A stretch of DNA of 64,000 nt, taken from contig JBMNMU010000001.1 in NCBI GenBank assembly GCA_050953505.1, positions 2,356,001 to 2,420,000 on the forward strand. The letters are read 5' to 3'. Positions within the stretch are counted from its first letter, which is position 1, and the number at the start of each line of letters is the position of its first letter. The notes under the pieces are model-generated. The model did not search any database. It was not told the DNA's origin and was given only the letters and a program-made list of their open reading frames with translations. Below are positions 51,705 to 60,614 of the stretch, piece by piece. This DNA is from JBMNMU01 sp050953505. Its GTDB lineage: Bacteria; Bacillota; Clostridia; Peptostreptococcales; Anaerovoracaceae. A program made the translations under genes and the position numbers.

Positions 51705-51776
51705 CCAGCCACCAGACCGAGAGATGAATGGCCGTGGCTGCCAGCCACGGCCATTCATCTCTCGGTCTCTGGCTGG
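51705..51776. repeat. ACCGAGAGATGA repeat family, locus 2 (72-bp palindrome)
   Basis: Two 36-bp arms in inverted orientation with essentially no loop, starting one base after the stop codon of the giant gene. Arm 1 is 51705-51740, arm 2 51741-51776; only the bases around CCA/GAG differ. As RNA it would form a very stable hairpin, so it may act as the 3' end of the giant transcript. Confidence 0.9.
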
Positions 51777-51857
51777 CAAAAAGATAAAATTAAGATTAAC
51801 CATCTAGTAAGAAGGGTATTTAGTGAGCAATGAAATAAGAAAAGAGGTGGGGTGTAG

Positions 51858-52379
51858 ATGACAACGGAAATAAAAGAACACAGAGAAAATAAGGATAATC
51901 AGGACAAGCTGGATGAAGTGAAAAGAAGGAAAAAGACCAAGGAATACAAATCTGAGGATCTTATTGTATATTGGAACCTTTCCCATTGCTCCCATGCAGG
52001 GATCTGCACAAAAAGGCTACCACAGGTTTTTGATATGCATAAAAGGCCTTGGATTAACATGGAGGGTGCACCGGCAGAGGATATTATCAAGACCATAGAT
52101 GCCTGCCCTTCCGGGGCGTTACGGTACAAGCTGACGGAAAATTCTAAGGTAGATCCTGATTTGGCTAAGGGCCCCGGTTCTATTGATTACAAGGTGGATA
52201 GAGAACCTGCTGTAACGATCCGTATGCTCAGGGGTGGACCGCTGCTGGTTAAAGGTCCTGTCAAATTATTGGGCATTGAAGGCGAGACTCTAAGGGAGTG
52301 CGATAGCTTGGTGCTCTGTCGCTGTGGTAAAACAGCGAATCCTCCATTCTGTGATGGAGCACATATGCATGAGGACTAA
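51858..52379 (+). CDS. Iron-sulfur protein with Fer4_19-like and CDGSH domains
   Basis: A 173-residue soluble protein. A charged, Lys/Glu-rich N-terminus (1-33) precedes a YjdI-like divergent ferredoxin domain (about 35-95, HCSHAGICTKRLPQVFD and IDACPSGALRY). The C-terminal CDGSH-type domain (about 148-170) has LCRCGKTANPPFCDGAH, with the three Cys and one His expected to bind [2Fe-2S]. This two-domain combination is widespread in bacteria and thought to act in electron transfer or iron-sulfur handling. AAAGAGGTGGGG precedes the ATG. It is monocistronic. Confidence 0.92.
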   Translation: MTTEIKEHRENKDNQDKLDEVKRRKKTKEYKSEDLIVYWNLSHCSHAGICTKRLPQVFDMHKRPWINMEGAPAEDIIKTIDACPSGALRYKLTENSKVDPDLAKGPGSIDYKVDREPAVTIRMLRGGPLLVKGPVKLLGIEGETLRECDSLVLCRCGKTANPPFCDGAHMHED

Positions 52380-52569
52380 ATATAGAAGCATTTTAGGATA
52401 GAAAATAGAAACAACATAAAAAGTAGAAAGAGCAAAGGGTGTCAAATAGAAAAATCAGAAATTATGGTAACAAGACAACTAGCAGGGTACTCAATAGATA
52501 CACAAGAAATGCCATAGTCAAAAAAACAGAAAACTTAGCCTTAGTAACTAAAAAGATTCAATCAACCAA

Positions 52570-52598
52570 AAGGGACGGCCTTAAAAAAGCCGTCCCTT
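52570..52598. terminator. Bidirectional terminator between convergent CDSs
   Basis: AAGGGACGGC and GCCGTCCCTT with an A/T loop, lying in the 315-base gap between the CDGSH gene and the convergent SLH gene. The rest of the gap is A-rich, with one GGGTGTCAAAT fragment, and holds no gene. Confidence 0.75.
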
Positions 52599-52694
52599 AA
52601 TAACTTTTACAATCTTTAAATCCTTGAATTTCTAACCAACTCTTGATTTGCCGACCAACTCTTGCTAACCCTTGATCCGCCAGCTACCAGTTTT

Positions 52695-55634
52695 CTAGCT
52701 ATCCCCTAGCTCCTCCGACTCCCCGGCTGGTGACGATGCTGGCTTCGTAAAGTTAATAAAGTAGGATTGATTTTGATCCCCGGAATAGATTCTGAAATTT
52801 ACAACTGTTAGATCTTGGCCACTTGCAATATCTAAGTTATAGCTTGCAGATCCCGGAGTATTTTTGATTTCGGTTATGGTAATGTTTGAGCTTCCGAGGT
52901 CATCGATCATTGCATATGGGTCCTTCGCTACGATATCAAGACGCATACTAATGGAATCGCTAGTGTTAAGGGCATAACTAAAGCTTGTATCGCCGCTAAC
53001 CCTACTTACCTCGGCGCCTCCGATTTTTAATGACTCTATCCCTGTATCCTTTGTAACGTTCAAATTGATAGTGTAGGTCGTTGTAGTGCGCTGGGCTTTT
53101 GAAATTACAACCTTCACTACAGTGTTTTCGGTGACTGTAAAATCTTTAGACGTCAGAACCTCGCCATTAATAGTAATGGTGGCATCCTCTGAAGCAGTAG
53201 CGGCAACCCTTACTTTGCTTATATTAGAAGGAATACTCACGTTATACGTGTCTGTAGTCTGGTTAAACTTAATGTCGTAATTTGAAAGGGTTTCTCCCTC
53301 AACGGCACCTACTGTTAATCCTGACAAATAAATCTTAGGCAGTGTCGTCGTTGTCGTAACCTTTATCGGATCAGAATATTGACTAGAAGCCCCTGACAAA
53401 AGGGTAGCCCACACATCATATTTTACTCCACTTGCTAAACCTGTCATATTTGGAAGTGTAACAGAGGTGCCGGCTTTTACACTTTCGTTTTTCGCTGAGG
53501 CAGAAGCGGTTCCCCCTGCTGAATTTTGGCCAGCTGCAATCTGCTGAGCAGAAGGCTTTGCGGACCCCTCCGCTAGGACAACGGCATAAAGCTTACCGTC
53601 TACATTAGGTGTCATAGTAGCGGTGATGGAAGTATCACCGGGGGCAACGGTAAAGTTGCTAATAGAAGGCGCCACATGGCCAGTGGTCCAGGTAACGGAT
53701 TTGGCTGGTACTGTGACTCCGCCGCTAGTCTTCAGCTTGTTCCCAAGAACACCTACATAATAGACCTTGTTGAGAGTAAGGTTTGAAGAAGGCTTAATGG
53801 TAATTTTCTTTTTAGCGGTATCAATAGATGCTGTGTAGCTAACGTTTTTCCCTGAAGAGCTACCTTCTTTAAATACAATGCATTCCTTCAAATAAGAATC
53901 ACTGGTACTAATGGACGCGCCATTACTGTATCGCACCACACTATCTGTAAAACTAATCGTTATGGTAGGCATAACTGGGACGGAGGCGGCTTTATCAGCA
54001 GGGCTGAAGGTAGTGGTCAAGGCAGATGTATTTTGGCCAGTGGTAAAATAAAAGGTTTGTGCTGGATTTCCGTTTCCATAAGTATCCTTCATGGAATTCT
54101 TATCTAAGATGACATAATACCTAGTTGATGCATCCAATGTATTATCTGGTGTTATGGTAATGATTTTTCTTGCGCTGTTTATTGTTGCAGAAAATGGGAT
54201 TCTAGTCCCTGAGGATGAGCCTTTTCGCAAGGTAATGAAATCTTCAATCTCTGCATTGGTGATGGAGCTTCCATCATATTCTGTCATGGCAGAACTGAAG
54301 GTCAGGGTGATTTTTGTATCTCTATACACATTAGTAGCTCGATCCTTGGGATCCATGGTGATAGCCAAGGAGGGATCCATTTGCTCAGGTGTTTCGGCTC
54401 CTCTGGCGATGGTCCAATTTCTAGGCTTGGTTTCATAGGTAATATTGTCTGCGTTGACAGCCATATGGTAAATGGTTCCTGTGCCATGGAAGTATGACTC
54501 TGCATTTACAGTAGCATTATTTATGGAAGTACCGCTATCGATAGTAATATCTGAGAGCTTGCCTGCGCTTGTTACACCCAGCTCAGAAATAGATCCAGAC
54601 TCTAGGCGAACATTAGCACGGGTGCCCTCTATACTTACATCCGGGAAGCTTCCTTTAAGAGTAACGTTGGCAGATGCTCTTACAATGATGTTATTGAAGC
54701 CCGGACCATAAAATCCGCCAGCAAGGCTTGAGGTCTGAAGAATACTATCTCGATGAGCCGTTAGACTGGAAATGGATGTTTCGCCTCTTGCCAGTACTCG
54801 GACCGAGGAGTCTTTCTTATCTACCACAGCATTGGCCACTCTGGAATTGTTAATGGTAATAGTATCCACATCGCCGCCTTCAATATTCAGAGTTCCAAGA
54901 ACCACGCTATTTTCAATAGAAGCGGAGCCATCGCCCAGGTCTTCATGTATGGTCACCCCATTTGAATAAATCCTGCCGGAAAGCTTGGTTCCGTCATTTT
55001 TTACAATGGTAGTGGTCTTAACAATAGTTTCATTGTCTATAATATCGCAGATGATTTTCGCTGTTTGTGAGCGGGTTAGGGAGGCTGTGGGGTGAAGCTT
55101 TCCGTCATCATAGCCACCCATGTATTTCTTGCCGTTTACTTTTTGCATTGCTGAATAAGCCCAGCTGTCCACCTTGTTTTCGTCTAAAAACACCTTTAAG
55201 TTTCCGTTGTAACCATAGGTGGGCACCACACGAGAAATCATTATAGCCGCTTCTTGGCGTGTAATGGAGCTGTTTGGCTTGAAGGTATTGTCCTCATAAC
55301 CTGCTACATAGGATGCTGCAACAGCTTTAGATACTTCATTATAATACCATTCCGCTTTTGGGACGTCCTTAAAGCTGATGGTGGTGGTTCCATTGTTGCC
55401 TAATGCTTTGTTGATAATAGTGGTGAATTCTGCTCTGGTAATGGGCTTGTCAGGTAAAAAGGTTCCATCGGGATAACCATTAATAATGCCCTTTGTCACC
55501 GCTTTATTAATGTAATCCTCAGCCCAGTGGCCTGCCGTATCAGAAAACTTGGTAGCGCCGTGCACAGTGGTTGGTGCGGATAGGGCAAAGATCATAATCA
55601 ATGTTAAAAATCCACAACCTAATATTTTTCTCAT
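52695..55634 (-). CDS. Large SLH-domain surface protein with Ig-like and cadherin-like repeats
   Basis: A 979-residue exported protein. Signal peptide (1-26) and three SLH repeats (about 30-200): GHWAEDYINKAVTKGIINGY, YVAGYEDNTFKPNSSITRQE and YMGGYDDGKLHPTASLTRSQ. Residues about 210-410 form a beta-helix-like stretch rich in Ser, Asn and Ile. Two SbsA-type Ig domains follow (about 425-540 and 545-650, each with ITLTFSSAMTEY- or ITISFTDSVVRY-like strands), then a fibronectin-like domain and C-terminal cadherin-like sandwich repeats (about 770-960). ATG at 55634 follows AAAGGAGG; an in-frame TTG three codons earlier is less likely. Its leader carries the two-hairpin repeats. Confidence 0.92.
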   Translation of the reverse strand: MRKILGCGFLTLIMIFALSAPTTVHGATKFSDTAGHWAEDYINKAVTKGIINGYPDGTFLPDKPITRAEFTTIINKALGNNGTTTISFKDVPKAEWYYNEVSKAVAASYVAGYEDNTFKPNSSITRQEAAIMISRVVPTYGYNGNLKVFLDENKVDSWAYSAMQKVNGKKYMGGYDDGKLHPTASLTRSQTAKIICDIIDNETIVKTTTIVKNDGTKLSGRIYSNGVTIHEDLGDGSASIENSVVLGTLNIEGGDVDTITINNSRVANAVVDKKDSSVRVLARGETSISSLTAHRDSILQTSSLAGGFYGPGFNNIIVRASANVTLKGSFPDVSIEGTRANVRLESGSISELGVTSAGKLSDITIDSGTSINNATVNAESYFHGTGTIYHMAVNADNITYETKPRNWTIARGAETPEQMDPSLAITMDPKDRATNVYRDTKITLTFSSAMTEYDGSSITNAEIEDFITLRKGSSSGTRIPFSATINSARKIITITPDNTLDASTRYYVILDKNSMKDTYGNGNPAQTFYFTTGQNTSALTTTFSPADKAASVPVMPTITISFTDSVVRYSNGASISTSDSYLKECIVFKEGSSSGKNVSYTASIDTAKKKITIKPSSNLTLNKVYYVGVLGNKLKTSGGVTVPAKSVTWTTGHVAPSISNFTVAPGDTSITATMTPNVDGKLYAVVLAEGSAKPSAQQIAAGQNSAGGTASASAKNESVKAGTSVTLPNMTGLASGVKYDVWATLLSGASSQYSDPIKVTTTTTLPKIYLSGLTVGAVEGETLSNYDIKFNQTTDTYNVSIPSNISKVRVAATASEDATITINGEVLTSKDFTVTENTVVKVVISKAQRTTTTYTINLNVTKDTGIESLKIGGAEVSRVSGDTSFSYALNTSDSISMRLDIVAKDPYAMIDDLGSSNITITEIKNTPGSASYNLDIASGQDLTVVNFRIYSGDQNQSYFINFTKPASSPAGESEELGDS

Positions 55635-56161
55635 AATCTCCAATCCTCCTTTAACATTCTGCCCGAAGTACGCAGTACTTCGCTAGGCAGAATTTATGCT
55701 GAGATTTTCAAAATCTATGATTTTGCCAAAAATCTGTCGTATAACATTCTGCCCGAAAACTTCCTTTGAGCTTGCAAAGGGAGCCTAGCACTTCTTGAGA
55801 ACCGCAATAATAAAGTGCCTATTATCTTTCTAAATTTTACCACCCTCAAAACCATATTACAATGGCTCGGGATATTACATTTTGTTGACAGCGGAGCATT
55901 TAAACTCCTTGAAATCAAAACCATACTATATATGTTCAACTAGATTCATAAACAGCGCGGTGCTTAGACTTCTTGAAATCATGTCTCACTACCTCTTAGA
56001 CGGTGGGATGGAGAAAAGGTTTCAATAAATGTAATGAGGATGTAATGGACTTGAAACAGTTATTTGATATAATATTTTTGAAAAGACTGGCCTAAGGAAG
56101 GGCCTAAAATGGACTAGCAGATTTATAAAAGTTGATTTAATAGAATGAAGGGGGAAAAAGG
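55635..56161. other. Intergenic region between divergent SLH genes
   Basis: 527 bases containing the two-hairpin repeats (55653-55791) near the minus-strand gene. The remainder up to the plus-strand SLH gene has no gene and no promoter that I can defend. Confidence 0.5.
55653..55791 (-). repeat. Two-hairpin repeat, second locus (SLH gene leader)
   Basis: A full unit at 55653-55742 and a truncated one at 55743-55791. In the full unit hairpin A has an exceptionally strong inner stem, GCGAAGTAC / GTACTTCG, inside TTCTGCC/GGCAGAA. Hairpin B is ATTTTG/CAAAAT-based and closely resembles unit 3 of the DUF1846 array. The first unit ends 19 bases before the start codon, just before AAAGGAGG, the same position as at the DUF1846 gene. 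Confidence 0.85.
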
Positions 56162-57586
56162 ATGAAAAAAATTGTTGCATTAATACTAACCCTAGCCCTA
56201 GTGCTCACATCTGGAACGGCGATTTTTGCCGCAGATTCGGTTGCGCCTGAGGATGTTAAGGGAGCAAGCTATGAGGCGGCTGTGACTGCTTTGGTGGAAA
56301 AGGGCATTGTAGTAGGGGAAACAGATGGATTATTTTATCCAGACAATTTTCTTACAAGAGCGCAAGCTTGTATCATGGTGGTAAAGGCTATGAATGCGCC
56401 GGCTGCAGAAATTGTTGGAACAGCCACTCAGAAAGTCCCAAAGAGCAGATTTAAAGACATGGCTGGATACGGCTGGGCAGAAGGGTACATCAGCTATGCT
56501 GTTAAGGAAGGTGTAGTTTCTGGATATCCGGATGGGACCTTTAAGCCTGGAAATCAAGTAACCATGCATGAGCTTCTGACTATGGTGGTTCGTGCTGCAG
56601 GCTATAGGGAAGATCAAGTGACTGGAACTTGGCCGACAAACTATTACAGCAAGGCCATTGAGCTGGAAATCTTAGGGGCGATACCTGCTCCATTACCGGA
56701 AAAAGCGACAAGATGGATGGCAGCTAGTGTAATTTATGATGCTCTGCCAATGATAGAGGAAGCCAATCCTGCGCCAGAAGCTCCGGGGCAGGGTACAGAT
56801 AAAGATAAGCCTTCCAACATTCCTGACACAGATAACATGACCTACGCCAACTCTAAGTTTAACGATAGCATGACGACCTTTGATGGAAAGACAATTGCAA
56901 AGGATGTTATTGTTTATACTTATGGTGTGGCAGCGGATTATAGCAGAGATATGGAGTTTTCAGACAAGGCTTCTGATTACAGACTAGAAACAGTATATAA
57001 GTTTAAGAATGTGAAAACGCCAGCCTATTACACATTATCAGCGAATAATCAGATTACGACTATGGTGGTTCCTATGGATGTAGGTTTTACTGGTCTGATA
57101 TACGGAGTGATTAATGGCACCGTGACCACCCTTAACGCTGACGACGAAGCAGTTACAGGGATCGAAACATTGACAGCAGGAAAACCCATTACCTGGCTTG
57201 CTCAAAAGACACCTGAGACAGATATTCCTACTAGCGGAGCGATAGGTACCGGCTACCTAGACGGCAGTATTTATGAGATGAGTGCAAGAAATGGTACCAT
57301 TAGAAGCATATACAAGGCTACAGACTCCTATAAAGGCAAACGCTTTGTTGAACTTACCGCTGGTGAATATAAGGAAGTGGAAAGCTATGAGAATGGAATC
57401 TTTGTTATTAACGGCCATGCTTATGAGGTAAAGCCAAATGCATCGGTTTATGTAATTGATAAGGTTAAATTAGATGAATATAAGGTGGGCTCACTATCTA
57501 GCATTAGAAAAGGTGTTGAAATCAGGGCCTATGATATAAGTGATGATGATGAGGACTCTGCAGATATCATCATCGTGAAAAGATAG
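56162..57586 (+). CDS. SLH-domain exported protein
   Basis: A 474-residue protein with a signal peptide (1-24, ending IFAAD) and SLH repeats over about 30-200 (VTALVEKGIVVGETDGLFYP, then YISYAVKEGVVSGYPDGTFK and a degenerate third). A Pro/Asp-rich linker (about 203-225) leads to a C-terminal beta-rich domain (230-474) of unknown function ending in an acidic segment DISDDDEDSADI. It should be cell-wall attached through the SLH domain. AAGGGGGAAAAAGG precedes the ATG. It diverges from the large SLH gene and is convergent with the Gly-rich protein gene. Confidence 0.9.
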   Translation: MKKIVALILTLALVLTSGTAIFAADSVAPEDVKGASYEAAVTALVEKGIVVGETDGLFYPDNFLTRAQACIMVVKAMNAPAAEIVGTATQKVPKSRFKDMAGYGWAEGYISYAVKEGVVSGYPDGTFKPGNQVTMHELLTMVVRAAGYREDQVTGTWPTNYYSKAIELEILGAIPAPLPEKATRWMAASVIYDALPMIEEANPAPEAPGQGTDKDKPSNIPDTDNMTYANSKFNDSMTTFDGKTIAKDVIVYTYGVAADYSRDMEFSDKASDYRLETVYKFKNVKTPAYYTLSANNQITTMVVPMDVGFTGLIYGVINGTVTTLNADDEAVTGIETLTAGKPITWLAQKTPETDIPTSGAIGTGYLDGSIYEMSARNGTIRSIYKATDSYKGKRFVELTAGEYKEVESYENGIFVINGHAYEVKPNASVYVIDKVKLDEYKVGSLSSIRKGVEIRAYDISDDDEDSADIIIVKR

Positions 57587-57623
57587 TGAATCATAAGATC
57601 GTAGAATAAATAATACACAAAAA

Positions 57624-57645
57624 GGGGATGGCAAATACCATCCCC
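57624..57645 (-). terminator. Terminator after the Cys/Gly-rich protein gene
   Basis: GGGGATGG and CCATCCCC stem with CTTTTTG on the minus strand; it probably also stops the plus-strand SLH transcript. Confidence 0.75.
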
Positions 57646-57664
57646 AACTTTATTTCAAAAAGCT

Positions 57665-58522
57665 TTAGCCTTTAGAATTTTTCTTTACTTCATTATTTCT
57701 CACTATCAATACCTTGGTCCCGTCATCTAATTCTGTCTCTTCCATCTTTACGCCATTTACCAAGGTGTTCCCATCCTTGTCAACATTAATATCTATGGTT
57801 CTGTCGTTTTGCCCTAATCGAATTGCTGGTGGGCCGTTTATACCATCACATTCGATAACGATAACATTTTCAATGGATGCTGTTACAGATTGTTCAACTG
57901 TGCCACCGTTTCCCCCAGCTCCGCCGTTACCACCGTCTCCGCCTGATGCAGAGCCACCAGCAGCTGCGGCTTCACCTATGGCCACTGAAGCACCAAGCTC
58001 TAGCCCTAATCCATTGTTCAAAGTGTTGAGCTCTTCCGATGCTCCGTCATCGCTGGAGCCGTCGGCATTATTAGCTCCTATGCTTATACCTTCTGCATCG
58101 GCTTTTACAAAGATGTCTTCATTTGCCTCAAGAGGCCTGCCATAACAATAGCTACGGTTAGGCCGCCTACCGATACTTGCAATAGCCTCAGCATCGCCTC
58201 CAAATTCAGACTCAGCATTTGCAGCAGCAGCGTGGCCGCCTTTAGCGTTTCCGCCATCGCCACCGTTTGCATCTCCGCCATTGGCTTCAGCTTCTAAATT
58301 TATATTAATTGTGTTATCAATATTTATATCGTTATCACATTTACAGCAATTGCGCCCATTGATGGGAATTAAACCATTTGGCTCCTGCTGACCCCATCCG
58401 CACCAACAAGGTACCTGACAGAAGCAGCAGCAAGGATTCCATCGGGAGTAATTTCCTTGGACTAAATTATCTTCTTGAAGTGGTGATCCATAGCACCAAG
58501 AAGAAACTTGATTTCTATCCAT
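57665..58522 (-). CDS. Cys-rich and Gly/Ala/Asn-rich low-complexity protein, function unknown
   Basis: A 285-residue protein with no signal peptide. The N-terminus is Cys- and Trp-rich (WNPCCCFCQVPCWCGW, then NCCKCDND). Two low-complexity Gly/Ala/Asn/Asp tracts follow (about 75-110 and 185-215, patterns such as GGDGGNGGAGG). A motif is duplicated: SWCYGSPLQEDN near residue 8 and SYCYGRPLEANED near 122. The C-terminal 70 residues look like a folded beta domain (NVIVIECDGINGPPAIRLGQ). Composition is typical of spore-coat, exosporium or surface structural proteins, but there is no proof. ATG at 58522 follows AGAAAGGA by 11 bases; ATG 58531 or TTG 58549 are alternatives. Confidence 0.7.
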   Translation of the reverse strand: MDRNQVSSWCYGSPLQEDNLVQGNYSRWNPCCCFCQVPCWCGWGQQEPNGLIPINGRNCCKCDNDINIDNTININLEAEANGGDANGGDGGNAKGGHAAAANAESEFGGDAEAIASIGRRPNRSYCYGRPLEANEDIFVKADAEGISIGANNADGSSDDGASEELNTLNNGLGLELGASVAIGEAAAAGGSASGGDGGNGGAGGNGGTVEQSVTASIENVIVIECDGINGPPAIRLGQNDRTIDINVDKDGNTLVNGVKMEETELDDGTKVLIVRNNEVKKNSKG

Positions 58523-58741
58523 TACGATCATTTTCCTTTCTTCTTCCAATGCTTATTCATTGGATATCCAAGAGGTAAACCTCCTGACTATATAGTTTAT
58601 TCTATATAAGGGGAATAGGTGAATCCTTGCAGAATTACGCATTGCATATAGGGATATGAAGATGGTAGAATGTATTGAAATAATCAGGAACTTGGAAATG
58701 CCGTGACCTTTTGCGGTAACGGATAATGATAATACTTAGCT

Positions 58742-58773
58742 GCCACAACCAATCATCTCTCGGTCTGTGGCAG
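58742..58773. repeat. ACCGAGAGATGA repeat family, locus 3 (single copy)
   Basis: GCCACAACCAATCATCTCTC... is a single inverted-type copy, bounded by GCCACA and TGTGGC, that ends within five bases of the predicted DUF368 start codon. Confidence 0.8.
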
Positions 58774-58777
58774 GTTT

Positions 58778-59596
58778 GTGGGAGAAAAAGACTTGAAACT
58801 ATGGGAAAGAATAATAAAAGGATTTATCATCGGCGCTTCTATGCTGGTGCCGGGGGTTAGTGGCGGAACGATGGCCATTATCCTAGGTGTCTATAATGAG
58901 ATGATCCACGCTGTAAGTACCTTAAAGCAAAAGTTTAAAGAAAATGGGTTGTTGCTTATAATATACGGTATTTCTGCCCTTGTGGGGATTTTGTTTTTTG
59001 CAAAACCCATGCTTGCGGCAGTGACTCTTTGGAATAAACCCATGATGTATTTATTCATGGGTGCTATTATTGCCAGTATTCCACCTTTATATAGGAGGGT
59101 TCGGGTTGCTAGGATACGGCCCGTGAATATGCTTGTTGCTGTTTTTGGGGCAGCACTTGGAGTTTGTATTAAGTTTTTACCGGAGGGCCTCTTTATTCCA
59201 AGCCAGGCCTTGAGCATTGGAGGCGTCCTTCTACTTTTAGTAGCTGGGGTCATTATTGCCATCGCCCTTGTTCTTCCGGGAATCAGCGCCTCTTATATTT
59301 TGCTGATGATGGGCATGTATGACTTGACACTTTTAGCTCTTCAGCAATTGGATTTACCTTATTTGATTCCTTTAGTAATTGGAATTTTGAGTGGGACCTA
59401 TTTTACGGCAGGTGTTTTAGAGAGGCAAATGGAGCGCCACCCTCAGTTTACCTATATGTTGATTATTGGTTTCATGATAGGCTCTTTGGTAGAGGTTTTT
59501 CCAGGCATGCCTGAAGGGATAGAAAGCATCTACTGTCTTTTGACTTTTATAATCGGTCTTGGGGTCATTCTTTGGATCGGGAGGCGACGGGTGTAG
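58778..59596 (+). CDS. DUF368 family membrane protein
   Basis: A 272-residue polytopic membrane protein of the DUF368 family (about 8 helices). The family start KGFIIGASMLVPGVSGGTMA contains the conserved Pro-Gly-x-Ser-Gly-Gly motif, and a related VLPGISASYILLMMGMY occurs at mid-length, reflecting internal pseudo-repeat. Related proteins (with the DedA superfamily) have recently been linked to polyprenyl-phosphate translocation; a role in undecaprenyl-phosphate recycling is therefore possible. GTG at 58778 is one start; TTG at 58793, with GGGAG 8 bases before, is equally credible. The repeat copy lies directly upstream. Confidence 0.88.
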   Translation: MGEKDLKLWERIIKGFIIGASMLVPGVSGGTMAIILGVYNEMIHAVSTLKQKFKENGLLLIIYGISALVGILFFAKPMLAAVTLWNKPMMYLFMGAIIASIPPLYRRVRVARIRPVNMLVAVFGAALGVCIKFLPEGLFIPSQALSIGGVLLLLVAGVIIAIALVLPGISASYILLMMGMYDLTLLALQQLDLPYLIPLVIGILSGTYFTAGVLERQMERHPQFTYMLIIGFMIGSLVEVFPGMPEGIESIYCLLTFIIGLGVILWIGRRRV

Positions 59597-59660
59597 AGAA
59601 AATAAACAAATTAATAAAGGAAAGGAGAAGGGAAGGAATCCCTTTTAGGCCCATACCCTT

Positions 59661-60044
59661 CTAATAATCCTTTATTTGTTCTAATGCAATCCCAATGATC
59701 CGATCAGTGTGGTCGGCCATAAATATGGGGATATTTAACATGTCGTCGTCTAATCGCAGGTTATTAAGGGAAAAGCGAAGACGAAGCTTTACTTTGTCAC
59801 CGTACTTTTCTTTGTACTTTTTTAAGCTTTTACTTTCTAAGCTACTCTCTGACTTTACCTCTACGGGAAAAATTTCATTTTCCCTCTGAATGAGGAAATC
59901 TACCTCATATCTGGGGTTATTCATTGTCCAATAGCGAGGCATGGCTTCAAACTGGTTTCGCAATGCTTGCAGAATATAACCTAGAGTAAAATTAGAGTGG
60001 GAAAAATAAAGAGAATAAAAAAATAAGAGTGACCTCAAAGCCAC
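59661..60044 (-). pseudogene. C-terminal fragment of a DUF4143-type ATPase
   Basis: 127 codons, of which the last ~105 match the C-terminal nuclease-like domain of the AAA-ATPase/DUF4143 family: NQFEAMPRYWT, EVDFLIQRENEIFPVEVKSE. The ATPase part, normally 300 residues with a P-loop, is absent, and the first 20 codons do not fit the family. It is therefore a remnant rather than a functional gene. Confidence 0.75.
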
Positions 60045-60371
60045 TTACTTGTGAACGTGAGCATTAAATAAAGAAAGCTCACTGAGAAGAGCTAAAAGCT
60101 CACTGAGAAGCTCCTGAAGATTAAAGACTTTATAGATTCTTGTGGATAGTGGAAAATTAGAAGGTTCTGCAAGAGGTGTCTATGTTTTACCTGAAATAAG
60201 GGATGATGAAATATATAATTAATAAGTGGATAGAATTTAATGGGAAGTATTTTTTAATAATGATACGATTTTCTTTGAATAAAGAGAAAAATAGTTAAAA
60301 ATATACACGAAGTAGGTTGTATTTATCCTACTTTATGCATATACTATTAGTAGAAAGGGAGGTGTTTTTAT
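60045..60371. other. Intergenic region with AbiEi remnant
   Basis: 327 bases. Contains two copies of AAGCTCACTGAGAAG (about 60077 and 60099), an AbiEi-like fragment (60142-60222) and the upstream region of the phd gene. Confidence 0.5.
60142..60222 (+). pseudogene. Remnant of an AbiEi-type antitoxin N-terminal domain
   Basis: Reads VDSGKLEGSARGVYVLPEIR then DDEIYN and a stop. It matches the end of the winged-helix domain seen in the AbiEi-like gene at the window end (DAGKLERVSRGVYVAPDA). No start codon or upstream frame survives. Confidence 0.6.
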
Positions 60372-60614
60372 ATGATGATTAATACAAAAAATTTGGTTTC
60401 AATAACAGAAGCGAATCGAAATTTTTCACGTGTAGCAAGAATGGTTGATGAAAAAGGTTCTGTAGTAATTCTAAAAAACAATATGCCCCGATATCTAGTT
60501 ATTGAGTTTGACAGCGTGCAGAATGAGGAAATAGCTGATAATGAGGATGTAGCCGAAATCTCAAAACGCTTAATAAGAAGAAACAAAGAAGCATATGAGG
60601 TACTTTCACGATGA
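60372..60614 (+). CDS. phd: Phd/YefM family antitoxin
   Basis: An 80-residue antitoxin: N-terminal DNA-binding Phd fold (VSITEANRNFSRVARMVDEK, VVILKNNMPRYLVI), C-terminal disordered neutralising segment (about 52-80). It would bind and inhibit the Doc toxin encoded next and repress its own operon. AAAGGGAGG precedes the start; the adjacent ATG at 60375 is possible too. It overlaps the toxin gene by 4 bases. Confidence 0.92.
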   Translation: MMINTKNLVSITEANRNFSRVARMVDEKGSVVILKNNMPRYLVIEFDSVQNEEIADNEDVAEISKRLIRRNKEAYEVLSR

